The position numbers and the translations under genes are program-made. Shown piece by piece: positions 26,978 to 35,350 of a stretch of 64,000 bases of DNA. Source of the stretch: Pontivivens marinum (GTDB lineage: Bacteria; Pseudomonadota; Alphaproteobacteria; Rhodobacterales; Rhodobacteraceae). Location of the stretch: NCBI RefSeq assembly GCF_900231835.1, contig NZ_OCTN01000002.1, positions 558,001 through 622,000 on the forward strand, given 5' to 3'. The notes under the pieces are model-generated. The model had not been told where the DNA came from, ran no database searches, and saw only the letters and a list, made by a program, of their open reading frames with translations. Positions within the stretch are counted from its first letter, which is position 1. Each line of letters opens with the position of its first letter.

Positions 26978-27717
26978 GCGTATTTTCCCTCAACGGCCAA
27001 CGTGCAGTGGTGACGGGTGCAAATACCGGTATCGGGCAGGCCATCGCCGTAGGCTTGGCCGAGGCAGGGGCCCATGTGATCGCCGCTGGCCGCAGGTCCT
27101 GCGCGGAAACGGTTGCTGCAATCCACGCGGTGGGCGGGTCGGCTGAGGAATGCGTCATGGATCTGGCCGATCCAGCGGCAGGTGCGGCGGTGCTGTCGCA
27201 ATTGGGTGATCTGGATATTCTGGTGAACAATGCAGGGATCATCCGCCGCGAGGATTCCGTCAATTATTCCGAGGCCGATTGGGATGACGTGATGGACGTT
27301 AACCTGAAGGCGGTTTTTGTGCTTAGCCAAGCCTTTGCCAAGCAAGCATTGGCCCGTGGCGCCGCAGGGAGGATCGTGAATATCGCCTCATTGTTGAGCT
27401 TTCAGGGTGGCATTCGTGTGCCTGCCTATACGGCCTCGAAACATGGCGTTGCGGGTTTGACCAAGATTTTCGCCAATGAATGGGCCGCGCAGAACATCAA
27501 CGCGAACGCCGTCGCGCCCGGTTACATCGCGACAAACAACACCGAGGCTTTGCGCAATGACCCACAGCGTGCTGCCGATATCCTTGGCCGTATCCCTGCG
27601 GGCCGCTGGGGTGATCCGACAGATATTGCCGGCGCGGTGACGTTCCTGTGCACGCCAGCAGCGAAATACATCACGGGAACGATTTTGAATGTCGATGGCG
27701 GCTGGCTGGCCCGCTGA
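26974..27717 (+). CDS. kduD: 2-dehydro-3-deoxy-D-gluconate 5-dehydrogenase
   Basis: KduD reduces 2,5-diketo-3-deoxygluconate to 2-keto-3-deoxygluconate (KDG). The 247-residue protein is a classical short-chain dehydrogenase: cofactor motif TGANTGIG (14-21), NNAG (85-88), catalytic S139, Y152 and K156 (YTASK), and the family's F-A-N-E-W-A-x-x-N-I-N-A-N-A-V-A-P-G-Y segment. It starts with GTG overlapping the kduI stop. KduI and KduD have also been reported to act on glucuronate and galacturonate in E. coli, so a polymer source need not be assumed. Confidence 0.95.
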   Translation: MSVFSLNGQRAVVTGANTGIGQAIAVGLAEAGAHVIAAGRRSCAETVAAIHAVGGSAEECVMDLADPAAGAAVLSQLGDLDILVNNAGIIRREDSVNYSEADWDDVMDVNLKAVFVLSQAFAKQALARGAAGRIVNIASLLSFQGGIRVPAYTASKHGVAGLTKIFANEWAAQNINANAVAPGYIATNNTEALRNDPQRAADILGRIPAGRWGDPTDIAGAVTFLCTPAAKYITGTILNVDGGWLAR

Positions 27718-27760
27718 GCCGGAATTCTGACACGCAGCGCGCTGTCGAGGAGCAGATGAG

Positions 27761-28915
27761 ATGAGAGAAACGTGGCGCTGGTTCGGCCCTAATGATGCAA
27801 TTACACTGTCCGATATTGCGCAAACCGGTGCACAGGGCATTGTAACGGCGCTGCACGAAATTCCCTATGGTCAGGTCTGGTCCCGCGCCGATATCGCCGC
27901 GCGTAAGGCCTTGATCGAGGATGCCGACCTAAGCTGGGATGTGGTCGAAAGCCTACCGGTGCATGAGGATATCAAGCGTGGGCAGGGCGATCTGACCGCC
28001 CTATTCGATGCCTATCGCCAGTCGATGATCAACCTCGCGGCTGAGGGGGTGCGCACGATTTGCTATAACTTCATGCCGTTATTGGATTGGACGCGCACCA
28101 CCTTGGACGCGCCGGTTGCACGGGGTGGAACGGCCCTGCGGTTTTCAGCGCCGGAAATGGCCTATTTCGACATCCACATGTTGCAGCGCACAGGTGCGCA
28201 GGATTTGTGGAGTGCGCAGGTGCAGGACGCCGCCGCCGATCTGGCGGGCCGGATGGATGACGCGCAGCGTGCGCGCCTGCTGGCCTCGATCATGTCCGGA
28301 TTGCCCGGCGCATATGCGCGCTACGATATTGAGGGTTTGCGGCAGGCGCTGGCACCATGGGCCGGTGTGGATGCCGATACATTGCGAGCCAATCTGGCAC
28401 GGTTCCTGGCAGAGGTTATTCCGACCGCGCATGAACTGGGCGTGAAGCTGGCAATCCATCCTGACGATCCGCCCCGCCCCCTGCTGGGACTGCCACGGAT
28501 CGTTTCCACAGGTGCGGATATTGAGGCGATCCTTGCCATGCACAGCGCGCCCGAAAACGGCCTGACTCTATGCGCCGGATCGCTGGGCGCGCATCCCGAT
28601 AATGATGTGCCTGCATTGGCGCGGCAATTCGCGGATCGCATCCACTTCGCGCATTTGCGCAATGTGGCAAAGGAGCCGGATGGCTCGTTTCAGGAGGCCC
28701 CGCATCTGGCCGGTGATACCGACATGCCCGCCGTGATCAACGCGCTGTTAGATGCGGAGGTTGGCCGCGCCGCTATTCCGTTCCGTCCCGATCATGGGCA
28801 CGCATTGCTGGATGACGACCTGCGGAAATCACATCCCGGCTACCCATTGGTTGGCCGTTTGAGGGGCTTGGCTGAACTGCGCGGAGTTATCGCTGGTTTG
28901 CAATATCACCGCTGA
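27761..28915 (+). CDS. uxuA: Mannonate dehydratase
   Basis: UxuA dehydrates D-mannonate to KDG, in the glucuronate branch. The 384 residues are the family's length and start with the typical MRETWRWFGPND. Further family segments are EIPYGQVWS, VESLPVHEDIK, CYNFMPLLDWTRT and V-K-L-A-I-H-P-D-D-P. Metal-binding His and Cys residues (HPDDPPR, LCAGSLG) are present. It lies 43 bases after kduD on the same strand, so it is probably the third gene of the operon. The other enzymes of the route (UxaC, UxuB, KDG kinase and aldolase) are not in the window. It ends 5 bases from the convergent otnC stop. Confidence 0.95.
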   Translation: MRETWRWFGPNDAITLSDIAQTGAQGIVTALHEIPYGQVWSRADIAARKALIEDADLSWDVVESLPVHEDIKRGQGDLTALFDAYRQSMINLAAEGVRTICYNFMPLLDWTRTTLDAPVARGGTALRFSAPEMAYFDIHMLQRTGAQDLWSAQVQDAAADLAGRMDDAQRARLLASIMSGLPGAYARYDIEGLRQALAPWAGVDADTLRANLARFLAEVIPTAHELGVKLAIHPDDPPRPLLGLPRIVSTGADIEAILAMHSAPENGLTLCAGSLGAHPDNDVPALARQFADRIHFAHLRNVAKEPDGSFQEAPHLAGDTDMPAVINALLDAEVGRAAIPFRPDHGHALLDDDLRKSHPGYPLVGRLRGLAELRGVIAGLQYHR

Positions 28916-28920
28916 CCGCA

Positions 28921-29565
28921 TCACCAATCCACGTCGAATTTTCGCACGATCTGCTGAATTGTATCGGTAGGCAGCGCGGCTGGCTGTAACCCACGGGTTA
29001 GCATGGCCAGCTTTGCTGTCTCTTCCAATTCCTCCATGGCAAAAACGGCGGCCCATAAATCCTTGCCCGCGACAACGGGACCATGATTGGCGAGCAGCAC
29101 GGCGGAGCGTTTGCCGGCCAAGCCGCGTACCGCGTCGCCCATCGCAGGATCACCGGGGATGAAGAAGGGCAGTAATTTTACTTTACCCACCCGCATGATC
29201 GAATAGGGCGTTAACGGCGGCAGCACGTTATCCGGATCGGTATCGGGCAGCATCGACAGGGCCACGGAATGGGTGGAGTGCAAATGCACAACCGCGCCCG
29301 TGCCGGTGCGCGTTTCGTAAAACGCGGAGTGCAGCGGCGTCTCCTTGGTCGGAGCATCGCCGGACAGAAAGTTGAAATTCGCGTCCAGATGGCTGATCTG
29401 CGCGGGGTCCAGAAAACCCATCGCCCGCCCCGTTGGCGTAACCAGCACGGTGCCGTCGGATAATCGTGCGGAGATATTTCCCGAGGACCCGCAGGTTAGC
29501 CCACGATCGAACATGGATTTGGCGAGGGTACAGATGTCCTCGCGCAATTTGGCGTGCTCGCTCAT
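28921..29565 (-). CDS. otnC: 3-oxo-tetronate 4-phosphate decarboxylase (class II aldolase family)
   Basis: OtnC decarboxylates 3-oxo-tetronate 4-phosphate to dihydroxyacetone phosphate. The 214-residue protein has class II aldolase/adducin features: G-S-S-G-N-I-S-A-R near the N-terminus, the catalytic-type acid in TKETPLHSAFYE, and the zinc ligands HLHSTH (about 94-99) and the later L-A-N-H-G-P. The assignment rests on the paired kinase otnK immediately upstream, whose stop overlaps this start (ATGA at 29562-29565). It is the last gene of the minus-strand operon that begins at tctC. Confidence 0.9.
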   Translation of the reverse strand: MSEHAKLREDICTLAKSMFDRGLTCGSSGNISARLSDGTVLVTPTGRAMGFLDPAQISHLDANFNFLSGDAPTKETPLHSAFYETRTGTGAVVHLHSTHSVALSMLPDTDPDNVLPPLTPYSIMRVGKVKLLPFFIPGDPAMGDAVRGLAGKRSAVLLANHGPVVAGKDLWAAVFAMEELEETAKLAMLTRGLQPAALPTDTIQQIVRKFDVDW

Positions 29566-30776
29566 GCTTCGCGCTCCATCATGGCTAGGGTTTCGGCAAA
29601 GAAGTCAGGCCCACCGAAGTTGCCAGATTTCAGGGCAAGCGCCATGCCCCCCGCCGTGACCAATGGCACGCCAGCGGCGGCACGTGGCCCGATTGTTAGC
29701 GCGCGCAGGCCAAGGCCAGTCACCACCGCGCCCGATGTTTCACCGCCCGCCACGACCAGACGGCGTAAGCCGCGCTCCGCTAGGGCAGGGGCCAACGCGG
29801 CAAAGAGCTTCTCGATTGCTTCGGCAGCGACGCCTTGTCCGTATTGTGTTTGCGCCTCACGAACGACTTCGGGATCAGCGGAGGAGTAGATCAGCGGCGG
29901 CGTGGTTTGCGCCATGACCCAATCGGCAATCTGCGCGATGTTATACTCGCCGGATACGGCGCGGGCCGCGTCGATTTGCAGGCTTGGCGCATCATAGCGG
30001 GCAACCTGTTCGCGTGTGGCGCGGCTGCATGAGCCGGAAAAGACCGCGCCGTGCCCTGTAATGGCAACCCATTTTGGCGGCTGCGCGGTCACGTTGAAAT
30101 TCGCAGGTAGGCCCAGTGCAATGCCGGACCCACCGCAAAGCAGCTTTGCCCCCTTGGCCGCGCGGCCAATTTCGATCAGGTCGGCATCGCTGATCGCGTC
30201 GGTAATCAGATGCGCGGTGGCACCCATTGCCTGCGCAATCGCCGCGGCCCCTTTCTGCACCACCACAGCCGGAATATGCGCGACATCGCGGTTGGATTGC
30301 GCGGCCAGCACGCGGCGCAGGTCAGCATCTACCATGGGGGTCAGCGGGTGATCCTGCATGCCGCTTTCGCTTAGCAGGCGGTCATTCACGAACAGATGCC
30401 CCTGATACACGCTGCGCCCGTTTTCGGGAAAGGCAGGGCAGACAATGACCGAGTTTTCGCCCAGTAGATCAGCCAGCGCATCCAGTACCTGCCCGATATT
30501 GCCGTCGGGTGTGCTGTCAAAGGTCGAGCATACCTTGAGGATGATTTGCTCCGCGCCCTGTGCCAGTAGCCATTTACACGCGGCAACGGACTGGGCAATC
30601 GCCTGTTCAAGCGGTGCAGTGCGCGATTTCAGCGCAACAACTCCTGCGCCAAGGGTCGGGTCCGCATCATCCTGCGGCACGCCGATAAATTGCGCGACGG
30701 TCATGCCTGCCTCGGCCAGTGTCAGCGCGATATCCGAGGCACCTGTGAAATCATCAGCAACAACACCTAGCTTCAT
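29562..30776 (-). CDS. otnK: 3-oxo-tetronate kinase (four-carbon acid sugar kinase family)
   Basis: OtnK phosphorylates 3-oxo-tetronate before OtnC decarboxylates it, in erythronate/threonate catabolism. The 404 residues show the family's N-terminal substrate domain start (GVVADDFTGASDIA) and C-terminal nucleotide-binding glycine motifs (GGETSGAVVTGLG, and G-V-P-L-V, near the end). The stop overlaps otnC and the start overlaps the lactonase-like gene (30773-30776), so translation is coupled on both sides. Neither the usual OtnI isomerase nor a tetronate dehydrogenase LtnD is in the window; the dehydrogenases at 35351-37469 could supply the oxidation step, which is inference. Confidence 0.92.
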   Translation of the reverse strand: MKLGVVADDFTGASDIALTLAEAGMTVAQFIGVPQDDADPTLGAGVVALKSRTAPLEQAIAQSVAACKWLLAQGAEQIILKVCSTFDSTPDGNIGQVLDALADLLGENSVIVCPAFPENGRSVYQGHLFVNDRLLSESGMQDHPLTPMVDADLRRVLAAQSNRDVAHIPAVVVQKGAAAIAQAMGATAHLITDAISDADLIEIGRAAKGAKLLCGGSGIALGLPANFNVTAQPPKWVAITGHGAVFSGSCSRATREQVARYDAPSLQIDAARAVSGEYNIAQIADWVMAQTTPPLIYSSADPEVVREAQTQYGQGVAAEAIEKLFAALAPALAERGLRRLVVAGGETSGAVVTGLGLRALTIGPRAAAGVPLVTAGGMALALKSGNFGGPDFFAETLAMMEREA

Positions 30777-31570
30777 GATGGGATCGTCCTTGTTGGGCCA
30801 GTGTCTAGGCGGTGGATATGGGGGGCCAATGTGTTCGGGAAGTATTCGCGTACCAGCGGATCATGGCCGGGAATAATCAGTGACGGGGATGAGGCGAGCC
30901 GGTGCAGCGTCTCAAACCCGTCCAGCATGTTTTGCAAATCGACAACGATGGGAAACGGCTTGCGGGCAAAGACGTTCTCGTAAAAATGCGCGGCGTCCGA
31001 GGCGAGGACCATCCAGCCAGCTTGCGTTAGGACGCGCACGGATTGCAGGCCACGGCTGTGCCCACCTATGCAGTGAACGGTAACGCCATCGGCGACCTGA
31101 GCTTCACCATCGTGGAAAATAACTTTACCGGAATAAAGTCGCTTGATCGCTTCGCATATATGGTTGGCGGTAAAGGGTTTCTGCAATGTATCGTGGCACA
31201 TGCAGGGGCCAGTGGCATAGGCCATCTCCGCCGCTTGCAGGTGCAGGGTCGCGTTGGGAAACAGGTGCAGGCCGCCCGCATGGTCGTAATGCAGATGGGT
31301 CACGATGATCTGCGTGACATCCTGCGGTGTAATGCCAAACGGCGCCAAGGCCTCCACAGGGTCCAGCCGGATCGGGCGACCACGGGCGGCGGCTTCCTGC
31401 GTATCATAGCCGGTATCGACGAGGATCACCTGATCTTCGGATTTCAGCAGCCACATGAAATAGTCCATCGCATGGGGTGCGTCGTGGTTGTCGTCAAAGA
31501 TAAAGCTGTCGGCGCGGGTTCGTTGGTTTCGATCCGCATATTTGACGCAGTAAACCTCCCACATGCTCAT
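30773..31570 (-). CDS. Metallo-beta-lactamase-fold hydrolase, N-acyl homoserine lactonase-like
   Basis: The 265-residue protein has the dinuclear zinc motif H92-x-H94-x-D96-H97 (THLHYDHAGG), a downstream metal histidine (GGHSRG), the bridging aspartate (SDAAHF) and a final histidine (IPGHDP), in the order seen in AiiA/AttM-type lactonases. Such enzymes open lactone rings, including acyl-homoserine lactone signals. Here it lies between otnK and an ABM protein in an operon for sugar-acid uptake and degradation. Hydrolysis of an aldonolactone-type substrate is therefore as likely as quorum quenching. Start and stop both overlap neighbours by 4 bases. Confidence 0.85.
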   Translation of the reverse strand: MSMWEVYCVKYADRNQRTRADSFIFDDNHDAPHAMDYFMWLLKSEDQVILVDTGYDTQEAAARGRPIRLDPVEALAPFGITPQDVTQIIVTHLHYDHAGGLHLFPNATLHLQAAEMAYATGPCMCHDTLQKPFTANHICEAIKRLYSGKVIFHDGEAQVADGVTVHCIGGHSRGLQSVRVLTQAGWMVLASDAAHFYENVFARKPFPIVVDLQNMLDGFETLHRLASSPSLIIPGHDPLVREYFPNTLAPHIHRLDTGPTRTIPS

Positions 31571-31857
31571 GATACGACCTGCGTAAAGGTGCGCACATTC
31601 TTGCTGATGACTTGTGGTCCGGTGATTTGATCGAAAGCACGATAGTGATCGCTGGCCAGATGCGCGTCAAAGGCGGCGCGGTCTGTGTACAGCTCGTACA
31701 GAAAAACCTCGTTCGGTCGCGCGGGATCAGTGCATACATCAAAGCGTTGGCATCCCTGCTCGGTCGCGAGCGATGTTTGCGCATTGTTCAGCATCGCGGG
31801 CATAAACAGGGCGATCTGATCCGGTTTGACGGTAAGGGTAACGACAACTGCAAACAT
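31567..31857 (-). CDS. Antibiotic biosynthesis monooxygenase (ABM) domain protein
   Basis: The single-domain 96-residue protein has a ferredoxin-like fold pattern: V-T-L-T-V-K-P at the N-terminus, then E-Q-G-C-Q-R-F-D-V, the typical F-L-Y-E-L-Y-T-D-R-A-A-F-D-A-H, and H-Y-R-A-F. Members include small quinol monooxygenases and YgiN- or LsrG-like isomerases, so the reaction cannot be named. It sits between tctA (1-base junction at 31857) and the lactonase-like gene (4-base overlap), so it acts in the same pathway, perhaps as an isomerase or epimerase of an intermediate. Confidence 0.85.
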   Translation of the reverse strand: MFAVVVTLTVKPDQIALFMPAMLNNAQTSLATEQGCQRFDVCTDPARPNEVFLYELYTDRAAFDAHLASDHYRAFDQITGPQVISKNVRTFTQVVS

Positions 31858-33368
31858 TAGAGGACCTTTCTACGCAGACGGCTAAATGCACGTTTGATGA
31901 CGGGGAACTGGCTCATCACCAAGGCAATGTTGAGCATCAGCAGGATGCCGGCAACAGGCCGTGAGCCAAAGACGAAGACATCCCCGCCCGAGATGAGCAA
32001 TGACCGGCGGAACGTCTCGTCAAATAATCCGCCTAGGATAACGCCGATAACCAGCGGGGCGATCGGGAATTTCAGCATATTCATGAAATAGGCGACAAAA
32101 CCAACGCCCAGCATCAGGTACAGGTCGTTGATACCGCCCCCCACGCTGAACGATCCGATGGTGGTCAGAACCATGACAATGGGCAGAAATACCGTTTGCG
32201 GAATACGCAGGATCGCCATGAACACGCGGGCCGTAAACAGGCCCATGATGAACATTGTGAACGAGGCCATGACCATAATCGCGACCACGCGCAGGATGAT
32301 TGCAGGGTCGATTGTGGGGCCGGGGATGATGTTGTTAATCTTGAACGCACCCATCAGCGCGGCGGCGGGGGGCGATCCGGGGATGCCCAGAACCAGCAGC
32401 GGGATCAGTGCGCCACCGATGCAGGCATTATTTGCGGTTTCGGAGGAGAGCAGTCCCTCCAGCGAACCCTTGCCGAATTTGTGCCCTTCCTTGCTGACGG
32501 TTTTGCCCACGCCATAGCTGACCCAACCGGCAACATCCTCACCCACACCGGGCAGGGCGCCAACACCGGTACCGATCACGCCGGAGCGTGCAATGGTCGG
32601 CATATAGCGGCGCACAGTTTTGAGGTTGGGCAGGATGCGCCCGTTCAGATCCGCCATCTTGCCGATCTCCAAATGGCGTAACCCCTCGATGATCTGGGGC
32701 ACGGCGAAGGCGCCCATCAGCACGGGAACGACTTGAAAACCGGACAGCATATAGGACCAGCCAAAGGTGTAGCGCGGCTCGCTAAGCAGCGGGTCCAGCC
32801 CCGCCATCGCCATGGCAAGGCCGATCAGCCCAGCAATCCAGCCCTTAACCACCAGATCCTCGGACATCAGTGTGCCTGAGAGCAGGATACCAAACATGGC
32901 CAGCAGCGCCTTTTCAGGGCTGGCGATATTCTTGGACAGCAGCAGCAAAACCCAGACAAAGACGAGCAGTGCAATCGTGCCGATCAGCGTGCCGATAAAG
33001 CTGGCGGTGGTTGTCAGGCCCAATGCCTCACCACCGCGTCCCGATTTGGCCAGCGGATAGCCGTCCATCGCTGTGGCCGCACTGGCGGCAGTTCCCGGTA
33101 TGTTGAGCAGGATCGACGGATATGACCCGCCATAAATCGCGCCGACATAGGCGCCCAGCAGGGCGATCAGCGAATAATCCAGCGGGATCTTGTTCCCGAA
33201 AAAGCCGGTCAGGATTGTCACGGCCAGCGTTGCGGTCAGACCCGGCAGTGCGCCGAAGGTAATGCCCAGAAAAACCGAGCTGATCAGGTAGATATAGGTC
33301 AGCGGGTCAATAGCCAGCGCCCAGAACGTACCGCCAAAGCCCATGATCTGTGTGAGGACGAATTCCAT
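31857..33368 (-). CDS. tctA: Tripartite tricarboxylate transporter large permease TctA
   Basis: This 503-residue, roughly 11-12-span inner-membrane subunit matches the family: G-x-x-x-G-A-L-P-G-L-T-A-T (about 38-50), Y-G-G-S-Y-P-S-I-L-L-N-I-P-G-T (about 80-94), the later G-V-G-A-L-P-G-V-G-E-D-V-A, and L-V-L-G-I-P-G-S-P-P-A-A-A-L-M. With TctB and TctC it takes up carboxylic acids driven by an ion gradient. Family members carry citrate, tartrate, sugar acids and aromatic acids, so the enzymes encoded downstream suggest a C4-C6 sugar acid. It follows tctB by one base. Confidence 0.95.
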   Translation of the reverse strand: MEFVLTQIMGFGGTFWALAIDPLTYIYLISSVFLGITFGALPGLTATLAVTILTGFFGNKIPLDYSLIALLGAYVGAIYGGSYPSILLNIPGTAASAATAMDGYPLAKSGRGGEALGLTTTASFIGTLIGTIALLVFVWVLLLLSKNIASPEKALLAMFGILLSGTLMSEDLVVKGWIAGLIGLAMAMAGLDPLLSEPRYTFGWSYMLSGFQVVPVLMGAFAVPQIIEGLRHLEIGKMADLNGRILPNLKTVRRYMPTIARSGVIGTGVGALPGVGEDVAGWVSYGVGKTVSKEGHKFGKGSLEGLLSSETANNACIGGALIPLLVLGIPGSPPAAALMGAFKINNIIPGPTIDPAIILRVVAIMVMASFTMFIMGLFTARVFMAILRIPQTVFLPIVMVLTTIGSFSVGGGINDLYLMLGVGFVAYFMNMLKFPIAPLVIGVILGGLFDETFRRSLLISGGDVFVFGSRPVAGILLMLNIALVMSQFPVIKRAFSRLRRKVL

Positions 33369-33369
33369 C

Positions 33370-34128
33370 TCAAGAGCTCCATAGCGGGCGTAGGGTGACG
33401 TAATAATGGTATTGGATTTGGCTAAAGATCACGCCGCCGCGATTGGGCACGTTTTGACGGAAGCCAAAGGCCATGGCGCAGACAAGGATCAGCGGTGCGG
33501 CGATGGCCAGCACGGGAATGATGCGCAACACACGGTCGCCACGGGCTTGGATCAAGACCCAGATTGTAAGCGCAGCCCAGATCACCAATGTGACGACATC
33601 ATCATCCGCAGCACCCCATTGCGATTGGGGCAGGTGCCGGATCATTGCATAGGAACCGCATAGCGCGACCGCGATTGCGGCTAGGATCATGCGCTGCGGT
33701 TGCCCCTTATGATGTCCGAAAATAAGCGCGGTGATCAGCAGGCCACTACAGGCGATGAAATCAACGCGTGGGACCAGTCCCGCGACATAGAAGAACAGGA
33801 TCACACCGATTGTGGTGAAGCGCAGGGCCTCGGCCCGATCCCAGCCGATGCCAACGGATGACAGTGCACGTTTCGCGCCGCCGGCCTTGATCGCGATGCT
33901 GAGCAGAACCAGCGACAGCAGCATTAGTGCGGAAAAGATACCTAAGGGGACGAGCGCCGCAGAATTATACCATGCCGCCGTACTGACCCCTGCGCGGTTC
34001 GCACCCCATAGCGGAATGTCGAAGGTGCGCCACATAAAAAAGGCCGACAGGGCCAGCAGGACCAAAGCGCCCCAAAAATCCCGAGCGCGCAGAACTGCGA
34101 TCTCCTCGGCTGTGGTATCGTCATGCAT
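33370..34128 (-). CDS. tctB: Tripartite tricarboxylate transporter small subunit TctB
   Basis: The 252-residue membrane protein has an RARDFWGALVLLALSAFFMW first span and four or more hydrophobic segments, typical of TctB although longer than the usual 150-190 residues. TctB subunits are poorly conserved, so the call leans on its place between tctC and tctA. The stop is one base from tctA, and 83 bases separate it from tctC, a gap that may hold a hairpin or processing site, but nothing clear was seen there. Confidence 0.88.
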   Translation of the reverse strand: MHDDTTAEEIAVLRARDFWGALVLLALSAFFMWRTFDIPLWGANRAGVSTAAWYNSAALVPLGIFSALMLLSLVLLSIAIKAGGAKRALSSVGIGWDRAEALRFTTIGVILFFYVAGLVPRVDFIACSGLLITALIFGHHKGQPQRMILAAIAVALCGSYAMIRHLPQSQWGAADDDVVTLVIWAALTIWVLIQARGDRVLRIIPVLAIAAPLILVCAMAFGFRQNVPNRGGVIFSQIQYHYYVTLRPLWSS

Positions 34129-34211
34129 GTTGTGAATCCTTGCGCGGGTCGTCTGTTGAGGAGCGCGGGGGTTGGCCCGCGTCCCTCGGTTTGGCAGGGT
34201 GGACGTGCCGG

Positions 34212-35219
34212 TTACGGACGCTCAATGCCCAGGCTGGCAGGATCGACTGTGGTCGCGCCCAGCTCTTGCAATGTGTAGGCAAAGTTCGCCTCAAGCGTTG
34301 CGAAGATCGCCTGTGCATCCGCGCCGTACTGGCCGCTAACGTCGTAATTGTTGGCCGCAGCCCAGTCAGCCACAACATCCGAGGCGATAGCCTGCTCGAA
34401 TGCCTCGGCAATGGTCGCCTTAACCTCATCCGATGCGCTGTCATGGATGGCAAAGCCGATGGCTTGCTTTAGCGGCAGATAGGCGTCCAGACCGTCATAG
34501 ATGTCAAAGGCGGACGGAACGGTCATGCCTGCAATCTCGACGCTGTCCTCGGTCAACATGGCGAGGGGGCGCAGCAGGCCGCCCTCGATCAGGGCTGCTT
34601 GCTCGGCCAAGGATGTTACGACCAGCGCAACTTCGCCAGCGATTGCAGCCTCTTGACCCGGTGCGGAGCCGCCATATGGGATGAACAGGAACTCGGCATC
34701 AGCACCATTCTGAATTGCCAGCAGGTTCAGGTGGTGGATCGATCCCGCCCCGCCAGCAGCAGCAGGGATCGTGCCGGGGGCGGCATTCGCTGCGTTCACC
34801 AGATCCTCAAGCGTTTCATAGGGGCTGTCCGCCGGTACGGATAGCAGATCGGGTGAGCCGCCAACGATGAACGGATACCAGAAATCGAACCGTTGATCCC
34901 AGCCGCCCTGAACGGCGGCGGTCACGTTGGATTCGGACAGACCAACCATTGTGTAGCCATCGTCAGGCTGGTTCTGAACGTAGACCATGCCGTTCGATCC
35001 GGCGACGCCGCCCGTCTGGTTGATGACGTTTATCGACACGGGCAGGTGCTTTTCCATCTCTGCCATGATCATGCGGTTGATGCTGTCAGTGCCGCCACCG
35101 GCGCCCCAGACAACTGCGGTCGTGATGTCGCGGAACGGATAGTCCTGCGCGACGGCTGCGTTGCCCAGTCCGGTCGCCAGTGCGGCGATGGCTGCAATCT
35201 TACCTAGTGTGGTTTTCAT
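34212..35219 (-). CDS. tctC: Tripartite tricarboxylate transporter solute-binding protein TctC
   Basis: The 335-residue periplasmic binding protein has a Sec signal peptide cleaved after AVA (residue 24), then the family's Y-P-F-R-D-I-T-x-x-V-x-W-G-A-G-G-G-T-D signature that forms part of the carboxylate pocket, and V-A-G-S-N-G-M-V-Y. It delivers the substrate to TctAB. It is the first gene of the long minus-strand operon tctC-tctB-tctA-ABM-lactonase-otnK-otnC and is divergent from the dehydrogenase at 35351 across a 131-base regulatory gap. Confidence 0.95.
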   Translation of the reverse strand: MKTTLGKIAAIAALATGLGNAAVAQDYPFRDITTAVVWGAGGGTDSINRMIMAEMEKHLPVSINVINQTGGVAGSNGMVYVQNQPDDGYTMVGLSESNVTAAVQGGWDQRFDFWYPFIVGGSPDLLSVPADSPYETLEDLVNAANAAPGTIPAAAGGAGSIHHLNLLAIQNGADAEFLFIPYGGSAPGQEAAIAGEVALVVTSLAEQAALIEGGLLRPLAMLTEDSVEIAGMTVPSAFDIYDGLDAYLPLKQAIGFAIHDSASDEVKATIAEAFEQAIASDVVADWAAANNYDVSGQYGADAQAIFATLEANFAYTLQELGATTVDPASLGIERP

Positions 35220-35267
35220 TTTGGTCCTCCCAGACGCTCAGTGTTTTTTATTGCATTCCATTGCGTA

Positions 35268-35283
35268 TGCATTAAATGATGCA
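35268..35283. promoter_or_regulatory. Candidate operator between tctC and the divergent dehydrogenase
   Basis: TGCAT-taaatg-ATGCA is a perfect 5-bp inverted repeat with a 6-base centre in the 131-base divergent region. The GntR regulator encoded at 37442 closes the plus-strand operon and is the natural candidate to bind here. This is positional inference only. Confidence 0.4.
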
Positions 35284-35350
35284 CTGTCAACTTATCGGTT
35301 AATCGATCGGAAGATGCACAGTGACGAACCGAGGAGGGTGAGAAGGCTAC

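Noticed and set aside
30773-31570. Naming the lactonase-like gene as a quorum-quenching enzyme
   Set aside because: The fold motif is shared by many lactonases, and the operon points to sugar-acid metabolism.
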